In this document: positions 11,501 to 23,200 of the stretch, piece after piece
Layout of the letters: every line of letters starts with the position of its first letter
How positions within the stretch are numbered: the first letter of the stretch is position 1
From: Siderastrea radians
Taxonomy: Eukaryota; Cnidaria; Anthozoa; Scleractinia; Rhizangiidae
DNA: 64,000 nt
Assembly (NCBI GenBank): GCA_964017195.1
Contig: OZ024898.1
Location: 11,629,630-11,693,629 of the forward strand
Direction of reading: 5' to 3'
Program-made: the position numbers and the translations under genes
The notes under the pieces: model-generated
What the model was told of the DNA's origin: nothing
What the model saw: the letters and a program-made list of their open reading frames with translations, nothing else
Database searches by the model: none

Positions 11501-14002
11501 AGATCCTCGCGCGATCCCCACGCGACAAATTTATAAACCTCGCTACGCTTGGAGGGCCTTCGGCCCTCCTCGCTTCGCGAGGAACAAATACGCTTTTACT
11601 TGTGAACAAAGACGCCTCAATTATCTCAAGGAAAAGCAAGCTGTCAACGATATAACTACCGCGTTTCTTGAACAGGAAAACTGATTTAGTTGTTGATAGC
11701 TATTTGGCTATCGTTAATTTCCTTTAATGTCACTGTTCCTGAAGAACGTAGCGCAACTGTAATAGGCTATAAATAAGCGCTTGACACGCGAGACAAAATA
11801 AAACTTTCTCAAGATGGCGTTATTGAGAGAAACACTGCCTTGCAGTTGGTTAGTCTGTGCGACGTCCGATTTGCGTGACAAAAACAACCTCACTTATCTC
11901 CCCAGTACTACGGGCTGAATGCTAGACAGCACGTGCTGGATCGGACAAGAGTATTGGTTAGCAGGTGATACATAAAGGCAACGAAGCCAACAAGCTTGGG
12001 GGAAGTCGCTGCGCAGACTTAACCGCACCACGCAGGAGTGACTCCAGTTTATTGAAGCACAAATAACATGGAGGCAAAAAATTTTGCTAAATTGACAATA
12101 AACACTGGCTGCACTGGACAAGAGAATTGCAAATTGAACCTTGAACAGTTTGCTTGAACTTTTATAGCTAGACAGTGTCTGCTAGCGTAGCCAGTAGTTA
12201 AGGCTGTACTATACAACAGCTTGGCCTTACACGTGTACTATCTTAGTTATGAATAGGGCCTTAAGGCTATCGACCAAGGCAATAAAACGTACGAAAGTGC
12301 TAACTAGAAACAAAGCCATAATGTTGTAGGTCTAGCTACAACGAAGCTATTGTTTTTAGTGACCTTGAGATCCTAACTACATAGTAGTTCTATTGCGGAT
12401 AACGAACGCACCATGAAAGGCTCACTGAGAATGGGTGTCACGTTCTATTAACAATATTTTACTGATCCAACAGTAAATCTTATTCACACACTGCATGTGT
12501 TTTTTGTATCGACAACGTTTTATGATCGGCATCTAAATAGTTGTCGTTCTCCCAATTGAACTCTGTTGTTGAGGTAACATTTTGGACACTTTAAAAGCCT
12601 GGAAGATAAGTTCTGTCATTTCACTGCACCCGATCACAGCAAACACGTTTTCTTTAAGGCCGCGGGTGACAAGCTGTCATGAATAAATTTATAAGGCAAA
12701 ATTTTGGTGGAGGTCTAACGTTAAAAAACTTTAGATCGCGCTTGATCGTTTGGGAGCCGATTTCGTTGAAACTTAATAGAGGGCTTGAGGAATGTTGGAA
12801 GTGCAACAAGGTTGTTTTTTGTTTGATAAATTGCGTTTCTTTGCGATGCTTTGAGCTTCCAAAGTTAAGATTTTGTAAAACGCGACTCCGTGTCCAAGTT
12901 TTCTCCTCGTGGAGAAGACAAAGCTTCTTGATTTTGCCACTAATTGATCAGTTAAACCTCTATTGTGTCACAACAGAAGCCGATTTTGTGATTTCAAGTT
13001 CCACTGAAAGTTATAAGCCTTTAAATCAGTAAAATCGTCCTTGTTTAAATTTGGAGACTTAAAACTTCTGTTAAAAAGCCTGTTTTACAACACACCTACA
13101 ACACACCTATTTTACCTGTCTGCTGTGTCAGTTCAGGAAGTTTTATATCCGCGCTGCATTCTTGGACACAAAATTGGTGGTTTTAGGGCTTCCGAAGGCT
13201 TATCGAAGAAACACGAGTTTTTAAGCCAAGAATATTTTATTTTGCAAATTATGGATATAAAAATTAAGAAGCTATTGTTAACACTTCAGAAACAAACAAT
13301 AGGTTGCATGCAATCTAAAAAAATCGCGTGTTTTCCGTCGAAAATAAACGAAAGAAAAAAGCATTGGTGCTGAACCAATTCATATTTATACCATACACAA
13401 AATAGAAAGATAGTTTTACTATCGAAATTTTCAGAGCGGATTTTTTCCGCTTAAACGTAGAATTAAACACTAAAATCGAACTCTTTTATTATTTTCCAGT
13501 CTGTGGAGCAGTGTATATATACACAGAAAAAACTTCACGGAGTTCCACTCACGAAAGACCCAGATGTTGATAAATAGTGGACACAAAATTGGTGATGTTG
13601 ATAAATATTCGAGATAGAGATAGAAACAGTATTTTATTTTCGTTTTGTTTTGCTGGAAAAATTCTAAAAAGTTGCAATTAACGTTTCAACTAACAGATAA
13701 AGAATAAAAAGAACGGTACAGAAACAACAAGCGAGCGCTCAACGCATTCATTATCATTGTTGTTATGAAAATTTTTATTTAACAATACTTAAAATGCACA
13801 ATATTTCCTGCCACACGATTAAACGCACGAGCAATCGTTGATGCATAAACCAAAGATTTTATACTGCAGAGCTTACTCATGGATAGTCGCTATCATTCGT
13901 CGCACTTCGTGCATGCGCTTTAAATAAATGAATACTGATGATCTAGTCTCTCACCCGCGGCCTTAAAACAACCTATAAGCGATATAATTTAGTATCCCTT
14001 AT
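11501..14002. other. Gene-less stretch
   Basis: A GC-rich hairpin at about 11,530-11,582 (GGAGGGCCTTCGGCCCTCC) is followed by 2.4 kb in which no family, splice-supported exon or repeat was recognised. Open frames of 110-117 codons at 12,679-13,373 have biased, non-protein-like content. Confidence 0.5.
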
Positions 14003-14146
14003 TAGAGTGGTCTCACTTACCCGTGGAACAATATCCAACAATTATTGTCTAAAAGTCAAAAGTGAACAAAAGAAAACAATGAAATTAGTGTGTAATAGTG
14101 TCTAATTGTTTAGTATCTAGTTCACGGGTTAAGTGAAATCACTCTA
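14003..14146. mobile_element. MITE family C copy 1, TA-flanked
   Basis: 144 bp with inverted ends TAGAGTGGTCTCACTTACCC and its imperfect complement. The bounding TA dinucleotides would fit a Tc1/mariner-type target duplication. A related copy lies at 28,037-28,184. Confidence 0.65.
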
Positions 14147-14991
14147 TCACTTATCACTTGCTATAAAGACAGGTCAACTACTAGTCAAGAGATCGAATGC
14201 TCTGAGACTGCAAGATTACGGCACTTGAATTCAGCTATAACTGAGCCAAATGTATTCACATTTTAAAGTCGAGGGAACCGACTTGAAACGGTTTCAAGTT
14301 TTGACTTAGCGGAAAAAGACGCTTAGCTCTTTAGCCTTTCCTTTCAGAATAATGCGAAGTTTGAACAAGGTTGTGGAAACGACGAAGTCGAGCGACGTCA
14401 TTCCGTTACGTCAAAAGAACGCTCGAATACAAGGCTGGCAGAGAAAGAATCGTTTTGTGCATGTTAATTTATGCAACCTTGAACACAAAACAAAGCTTGA
14501 AATACCTGTCCAGTAGCAGTGACCGCTCCATTGAATCCTTTTTCAGTTTCACCTGTCACATTATTCTTGCGAGAAAAGTAGCATATAGACGTCCCTTTTT
14601 ACGCCCTTATTTTCAATTTTATTTCCTATATGTTGAGCGTATTCGGAGCTGCAAAGCTCTTATTTCTATTTATTTCAATTAAACCAGCTGAGAAGCTAAT
14701 TACTGATCAAATTACCGAATGGCATAAATTGATTTTATTACAGTTTCTTGGAGACATAGAGGGAGCAACTTTTAGTAATGCTGAAGAGTATATATATGGA
14801 TACTACAAGCTAAAAAATTGCATCTCCTAAAAAAGCAAACCTCTTCCAATCCAGCAAAAGTAAAATTTACAGAGAAGTCAGCTTCTCAAGGACCCTCAAA
14901 CAGTGATAGTTTTTCAGCGCCGATGAGAGCTTTTAAAATTGTTATTCCACATAGCCTTCTACTACTTAAGTTCTAGATAAATTTGTTTTTC

Positions 14992-14992
<1 letters not shown>

Positions 14993-15066
<74 letters not shown>
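14993..15066. repeat. (TG)n microsatellite in the presumed 3' UTR
   Basis: About 36 uninterrupted TG units, 50 bp downstream of the TLDc gene's stop codon. In the transcript it would read (CA)n. Confidence 0.95.
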
Positions 15067-15068
<2 letters not shown>

Positions 15069-15115
15069 CCAGGTTACGGGCTTCTAAATAAGAGACTCAA
15101 ACTCAAAGACGCCTA

Positions 15116-15456
15116 TCATTTTCTATAAAAAATTTCCACCTCATCTGCTTGAAAACTTTCCCTTCCTGCCAAGAATGATTTGGCGAAGGCGCTTTCGTAC
15201 CTGTGCCCGCTTGGTGGACTGTAGCCGTAACCAAGGTTTGCCTGAGAAAATCTACCGGAGGATGCATGGTTTGATATGTAAATGTCATGTCCATTTCCGA
15301 ACGTTGGCCCATAAGATGAACAACTGTAGGTGGAATAGGCTCTTCGATAACTGTCTCTTCCTCCTGATTGAATCAGTTTCACCGGGGCCCATCCTGGACT
15401 GTTAACCAACGAAAACAGGAAGGCTTTGGAGTCGTACCGATACCCACAGCTGGTAG
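15116..15456 (-). CDS. Exon 15: TLDc domain, second half, and stop codon
   Basis: 341 bp, phase 1 to stop (TGA at 15,118-15,116). It reads TTSCGYRYDSKAFLFSLVN, SPGWAPVKL, SSYGPTFGNGHDIYIS, NLGYGYSPPSGHRYES, FLAGRESFQADEVEIFY and ends RK. The D-S-x-A-F-L-F-S-L, G-P-x-F-G-x-G-H-D-(I/L) and E-V-E-(I/V)-(F/Y) motifs complete the TLDc fold. Acceptor GCTTATTAG. A long TG tract follows 50 bp beyond the stop codon, inside the presumed 3' UTR. Confidence 0.9.
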
Positions 15457-17416
15457 CTAATAAGCGAAAAATGAAATATTTTGATTAGATTCACTTTTAT
15501 TTGAAGACGGTAATTTCATAAGTTTACAAAAAAAAAAGAGAAAACTTCTTTAGATGAAAGCCGTATTGAAATAGAAGTAAATATTGTAAAACTACACTAA
15601 AAATATGTACCGATAATAAAAACTAGTCGACAGTTTGCTTGCCTATTAGCCAGTTTTCTTTTATGTCAGTTGGTATTGAATTCCACAGTATTCCTCCTGT
15701 ATATGAGAAAGACCCTTCATAATACTCTGTTTTTGGAACATGGTCCAGTACAACATATTCCATATTTCTTAGCTTAGACTTGTAAGGGTTGTTCTCACAT
15801 GCATTCGAGAAAAGATCACTTAAGTAATTAGGTACATTTCGATTCACTGTATCGTACATTAATAGGCTTAAGTACATTTGACGCCTTGACGCGAGCTCTT
15901 CCCAGTTTAATTGTTTTCGTATTTGTGCTGAACGCACATCATAACCTTGGAAGGTTATTATGCGTGCAGCACGATTTTGCAATTTCTGGAGTTTAGTAGT
16001 ACGTCCCTGATCTAAATTGTCCCAAACAAAGTCACAGTAGTCAAACACAGGCTGGATAAGAGATTTGTAAATTGTGTTTAGAACTTGTAATGGTACATAA
16101 TCACGTGCGAGAGAGAGAGATTTACCCTCGGTATTTCCATCAGTAGCCTAAAGAAACTGTTTTACATGGAAGCCGACCTAACGTTAAAGACGCCTTTCAA
16201 ATGACTAAGTATAAAAGACAGACAGACAGACAGACAGACAGACTGACTGACAGACAGAGTATTTTATGAAGCAATCGATGCAAAGCAAGCCACTTGTTTA
16301 ATTTCCTGAAATTGAGTCGTTTCATAAACAAATTGGCATGTCAAACTATTACTAAATTGAGACCCTCTCGACAGAAATTGCCAAATCAAGTTTTTGCTTA
16401 TTTGAATATGTGTCTTCAAGGGAAATTGTACATTAAGTACTCTATTACAAGTGACCATCAGGTACAACCAGGCTCTTTTACTCTTTCATATATGTTAAGG
16501 TTTCTTTGCAGAGTCACAAGCTGTTATTTGTATAATTCCTGGACCGTGATTTCTTGAGTTGCAGAAATTAAGAAGTCGTATCGCGTGCTTTAGAGCAAAA
16601 GTTATCAAAAATTTCAAATTTTTCCATTCTTGAGGTGTAAGTATCAATCGTAGAATTTACATCAAGGGGTGGTAATCACGGTGGTGGTTGTTAGTAACGG
16701 AAGTAAAATATGAATATCAAAGTATTTATTTGCAGTGTTTCAAACGTTTAATTTGTTATTAATTTTCTTAGTGAAACCGTGCATAGCGCAACCCTTGTTT
16801 TATGGACATTTTCCTGGTTAAGGTAGTGAGTCAAATGCGCCCTAAATAGAGCCCTGACACATATGTACCACCTTAAGTTGAACGAGCCTGGGCGTTGGTT
16901 GATATGCTGTATAAAAAATGAAGTGGTTCTTCAGATTTTCATTTGGTGCAGGTTTAAGTTTTGCAGGTCTTTCACACAAAAACTTCACTACGTTTAAAAC
17001 AATTTTCTAATGTCACCTCCGCCTTTTTCATTTCTCCGCAGACAACAAAAAGTTGCAGAGTTTTAGACGGGTTAAATTCAATACAATTCCGCTTTTCCCA
17101 TGTTTGCAAAAACATAATTATAATGACAAGACGAGAAGGAGTGCTTTTAAGCAAACTTAAAAGTTTGAAACAAGAAAAATCTAAAACGTTCATCCTGGAA
17201 ATGTTAAAATCAAACATCACTGGCTGGAAAATTAATCATTAAAAGACTCGTTTTTCATTTCAGGTTTAAGAGGTTTGAACTTGGGAGGTGACAGGCTGCA
17301 CCATGTATGTCTTGATCGGTTATTATATCCTGCATCATTAGGCCAGTCATCTGCTTATGTACAAGATGTATTCAACTAAATCAGATTGACTTTGTAATAC
17401 TAATTCTTCAGATTAC

Positions 17417-17463
<47 letters not shown>

Positions 17464-20207
17464 TCTGACTGAAGTTTATACCACAAGATATCATTTTCTC
17501 GAAGCCCTAGTTATATGCTTATATTTAACAATTATCCTGCGAAATCGCGCGGAATATCACCTGATACTTAGCCGACGAGGCCGTAGGCCGAGTTGGCTAA
17601 ATCAGGGGATATTCCGCAAGATTGAGCAGGATAATTGTTTTATTATTCAACAAATTCCCATCGCCTACCATTTTCAGAACGAGAAAAACTACGGCTCTAT
17701 GATAAAAACGCTAAAAGCTAGCAACACATAAGCTTAATAAAAATCAAAACAGAACTTCAAGAAATCGAAGTTTACTACCGTTCACTTAAAAAGACGTATT
17801 TACACATGACAAGACAAAGGAAAAAACTATTGCTACCTTACCGAGAGTAAGTCCTCTTCCTGTGAATTAAAATCTTTTCAACTTTAGTCTTTACAACTTT
17901 CCGTGAGCAAGTGTGCTGCTTCGTTCGCAATAGCATTTTCTTGGTTGAGTTCTCACTATGAAAATTCCAAGTCAACCTCTGGATATCTTTGTGAGCTGAA
18001 GCAAATACTTGTTGACTTTTTGAGAGCATTTAATCGTGGAAAGTTTCTTCCAGAGAGTTAAAATGTCCGGAGAACACTGCTGACTGCTGAAACTGTCTCG
18101 CTTTTCAAAATGGCCGCCAAACAAGCAATGAAAGAAAATCTGCAGTGCACTTCCAAATATGGTCATTTACGTATATCGCAGGATATCTGTCATGTAGGAT
18201 GACAGATATTGAGGGCTTCCTTACCATATATGGGCATAGTGACAATTTGTTGAATAATAAACCCTGATATACCCTAATATATGCTTGTGTACATAAGAAA
18301 ATTTGTCAGAAAGATTAGTTAAAAATTATTTTCCCTCCGTTCACGCGTGTTTCGGAGCTTTCCATGGAGCCTTTCCCAATAATTTAGTCGCTTCCATTTT
18401 TTACTTTCGGGCATCCTCACACTGGGTGCTTGCTGCTCCGCTGTCCAAAAGCAAGACAGGATAAAGTAAGAGACTGAATCCCCGTGCTCCATGATTTGAA
18501 TTATTTGAAATTTATTATCAGTTCGCACCCTGCTGTGAAAGTTATTTTCATCTGTTGTTCCCATCTCAACAATCCAAAATTATATGACGTCAGTCTATTT
18601 GACCAATGAGGTGTCGTCCTTAAAATAACCACGCAGTATGACACAGAACCAAAAATAGATTTGAAATGATTTTCATCGGAAGAGGCCCATGTATGGAGGA
18701 TTCGCTCTCTCCCTCTCTTGCCGGCACATATTTAACGACATTTGTCATAGAAAATTTCTTCACCCGTTTGCACGGTCAAATCATTTGTCAAAGAAAAATT
18801 GTCATACAAAATTTGCTCGTGTACGTGCGTGCTGGGGCATATACCTTAGTGAACATTACTGCTAAATCACCTATAGGAAAATATATCTATTAAAATAAAA
18901 AGTAAAGAGAAAGAGGATAAAGTGACTAACTCCATGAGGTACTGGTGTATCCTCCGAAAATATACCGACCAGCTCTTATTATTGTAACAGTAGCACCCTT
19001 GGCGTCACACTTGGAGTGGAACGTGCTGACAGCCCAGCCGTCTACAGACGCACGGTAGCAACGCTTCCAGTAGGAGGATTTACTTTGGATGACGGGATCA
19101 AGCCAATTACTTAAGGTAGCCAGGTAATAGTCGTTGTTTTGAAGGATGGCTGACTGTCCCAAACCTTAAATTGAAGATTACGAAAATGTTGCTTTTAAAG
19201 ATACCGCCCTACATAAACATAATATGCTGAATTTGAGAACAGTTATTTGAACAGACCAGAACATCTGTACCATAACAGTTATTTTTTGGGCATAATTCAC
19301 ATTTACATTCTATAAAGGTGGTTATTTAAATCCGCTACACCATGCAGACAACTAGCACTAGAGAACAAGGGTTCCTGGCATACGTAGGTCATTTGCTGCT
19401 TCAAAAATATGCAATCTACTAAGGCAATAAAAGGAGCACTGACTGTTTCGTTTGAGAATGCTTCGACTTAAGGCATCCCGGCATGGCACCGGAATACAGC
19501 TTTTGACGAGCGTTCCTTAGATTGGACACGATGTTTCATTGATTGTCACATGATAATTCTTACCTGCGTAACTGTGGTAGCAATTAAAGCCATTTCCCAC
19601 AGATCCACTGTCGCACTTGCAAGAATAGGACCCTCGTTCATTTGTACAAGTTGCAAGCTCATGACAGTGGTTGGACTCTGTCGTGCACTCATTAAAGTCT
19701 GAAAAATGAAAACGATGTTTGTTTGTTTTTTTTTAAAATAAAACATCAATACGCGTTATACATGTCGCTAAAGGTGCCTGAGACAAGTGTCAAAAGGCAA
19801 ACTTGAGTGATAGTTTACAGGTAATGCCCCTTTTCCTCTATATAACATGCCTGCAGGGAATCATGGGAGCTGTATGCAAAATGACATGTATTTAGCCTTT
19901 TTCTGTTCGTCAAATGAATCAAGCGAAGTATTTCAGGTGAGAAGAAGAAATAGAAAAATCATACTATTTGATCAGAAAAAAAAACCTTTTGAATATTATA
20001 ATGAGTTCACGCGTGAATATTAAATTTTCGCGCGTGAACCCATCTTGGTCTTCTTAGTAACAGCCATGTGTTTTCTAGGACTACAAACAAACAAGGGGGT
20101 TAATACTAAAGAAACTGTGATACTGCGTCGATGGGAAAGTGAAACACAAAAATTTGGATTTTTTAACTGAGTTGATAAGGTAACTGATTGGCCACCATAG
20201 AGAGATT

Positions 20208-20241
<34 letters not shown>

Positions 20242-23200
20242 GAGCTCTGACGAAAGGCTAACGCTTGAAACGTCAGCTTTCGATCTCTCTATGGTGGCCA
20301 ATCAGTTACTTTATCAAATCAGTTGTCATGATAAATACAAATTTTTGTTTTTTTCTAGGACTAACCTCACCAAGCCAGCCGTACTAGAATCCTAGAATTT
20401 AAGCCACTTACTACGACCAAACAGAAGACTCTTAAACGAATACTGTCACCATGGCCATTTATCTTTCGTCCTTCATTGCAGTCACTTGATCACTTGATAC
20501 GTGGAACGCTTCGTTACGCGTTCGCTCTGTTTTTAAGTCCGACTCGACACCCGAAGGATCAAGGAAGCTACCTTTATCCATATCACTTTTAATAAAGACA
20601 ACATGGATAATGGAATCGAAATTTCTGATGCTTGGGTGGTGGTTCACGGCCAAATACACAACATGACAGCGGCATAACAACAGCTAACAACACAGGTAAA
20701 ACAACAGCTTCTCAACAGAACAGTACAATCCGGCACGTGACAGTTGTGTTACAAATGGCGACTCGTAACCAACCTTGTCTACATCCGTAAAGTGACTACA
20801 TGGTGAGGAAAACGATAATACTCTACTATTGTGATTGCACTTTCATGGCTAGACTAATATTTAACAGAATTGATCCCACGTTATTGAAAATTCTTGTTCA
20901 ATCTTTTTTTGTCGAATAGGAATCCTTAATGAATATTGTTTTATACCTACCTTTCTTGCAAGTATATGGGTGACAGTCACTGCATTTCACGTCATTCCAT
21001 TCATACTGGTGGTCCACACCCAGTGCATGTACACAGTCTTCTTCCCCAAAATTGTTTGGTTGGTTTTTGGCCCAAGCCGTAAAGTTGCCAGCTCCACGAT
21101 CCACCCAAGTGAAGTGACCCTCAGTAAAGATGTCATTTAATCCCAGCCAAGATTTTTCACCATCGTGGCGGTGTTGAAAATAAACGTTTTCTTCATTGTT
21201 GTTGACGTCAATAAGGAGTGAGTTTTCTTGGCGACATTTTTTTAGTGCTGTGGTCCAGTTTGCGCATGTTTCACTCGTGTAATAACAAAAACCATTGAAA
21301 TAGTCCCAACCAGGGTCACAGATATCTTCAAAAAAGTACCATCAAACAATGAAGGAATCATTGAAGGAGTTTAATATTCCTTTTGTTAAAACAACTTTGC
21401 ATTCGACTATAACCAGAAGTTAACGACTTTGCTCTTTCGTGGGCTCTGCGATTCACCCCTTGAAGGGAACAACTACTTTAAATCAAATTTGTTTGTGCAT
21501 CCTTTTCTAGAGTTTTCTTCGGTGTACCAACTCAATTTCTCACAATCTTGCAATTGTGATTAAATTTCAGTTTTGCGTTGACACAAAAGAGTTAAGGTGT
21601 TTCGATACAGTTTTTTTGGGACCATACCTAACTTCTCGAATCGGCTCTTAGACAGTCTTCTTCTTGTCAGATCAACGTGAAATTTGCAATACTTGGTGGT
21701 TTTGGGTTGAACTTTAGTGTGGTTTATATTTTGTGAAAATCGATATTTCCATGACAACGATAAACAAAAATCCTCGAAAACAGTAAAATAGAAATTTTGT
21801 GCGATCCAGATTTCAATTTGAAAAGCAAATACCAACATCTTAAACTGTGGTGTATGGCATCAAAACATACAAGAATAAAAAAATTTTGTATGTTTGTTAC
21901 CCCGCCGTCAGGACGGGGTCTAGTAATACCCGTTTTTTTACACCGCCGTCAGGACGGGGTCTAGTAATACCCGATTTTTTGGTCACTTGCCCCAGACCTC
22001 CGCTCGGTCAAAACAATACTTGCCGGTAATGTGCCTTCGTTTAGCTTTTATTCGCCAGAATTTTCATAAAAGTTGGTGTAGAAAACTACTGGTGATTTAA
22101 TGACATGAAAACCGCTTCGCTGAAAGCAAGAACGAAGGTGCTAGCGAGCTTTGAAGCTGGCATGAATCCTAATAACTTGCCCTGGCACGTAAACATTACA
22201 TCACTGAAACACAGAAGCCGATTCGGGGAAGTCCCTTGCTTTCGCCAAGTTGAATAATTCAACAGTGAAATGCAAGCAGTTTCTGGGCAGTTTTGCTTTG
22301 CTTCGCCAAAATCTTTAGGGAAAGATGTGTAAAAAAGAACAATGGAGTTGACTTCTCTTCGATGAGAGCAAGGACGAAGGTGCTAGCGAGCCTTGAAAGC
22401 CAATGATTCAAGCTACGTGCCGTAGCACATAAACATTACGTCATTGAAAGACTGAAGCCGATTCGGAGAAGTAACTTGCTTGCACCAAATCACTCATCAA
22501 ATCACGGCCTAAAATAGACTTTTACGTTTTTTTCCCATAGCTACCAGTTTCCTTTAGATTTTAGAATAAGTTTCTTTATCAAGAAATCTATTTAAATTTC
22601 CGTGCCCTTGCTATTTAGAATTACGCTGGCATGTCAGTTCGTTTATTTAAAAAACGTAACGTAACTGAGTCACGCTACGGTCAAAATATTTCGTCAAGTT
22701 CTTCTTCGCAAAAGCTAGGACAAAGGGATGACCAAGGAATGAGGGATGGGGTTCATACTATCAGGGATTCATGTTATCACAGGGAGAAGGGTGCGGAGAA
22801 GACGTAAGGGGGAATGGCAGCAAACACGTCAAAGGTACGATAAATCACAAACTTTGAAATTTACACGCCTTGGGCTCGTATGTTGAGTGACCGTAACATA
22901 TTTTGCCCCCTGGAAGGAGGAGAAAAACAGCGGGGTCCAATGCCCCTGGGGCGTTTCTTGTTTTCTTTTTGTCGTCGTGGTCACTTGCCCCAGACCTCCG
23001 CTCGGTCAAAACAATACTTGCGGGTAATCTTCGTTCGTTTATTGTTTATTTTCCAGAATTTTCATGAACGTTGGCGTAGAAAATTACTGGCGATTTAATG
23101 GCATAAAAACCCCTTCGATGAAAGCAAGAACGAAGGTGCTAGCGAGCTTTGAAGCTGGCATGAATTCGCCTAACTTGCCGTGGCACGTAAACATTACATC

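Noticed and set aside
20459..20680. Protein-like 74-codon frame (DMDKGSFLDPSGVESDLK) in the CTLD-EGF intron
   Set aside because: It ends in a stop, would break the well-matched CTLD-EGF phase, and no flanking splice sites or family were found.
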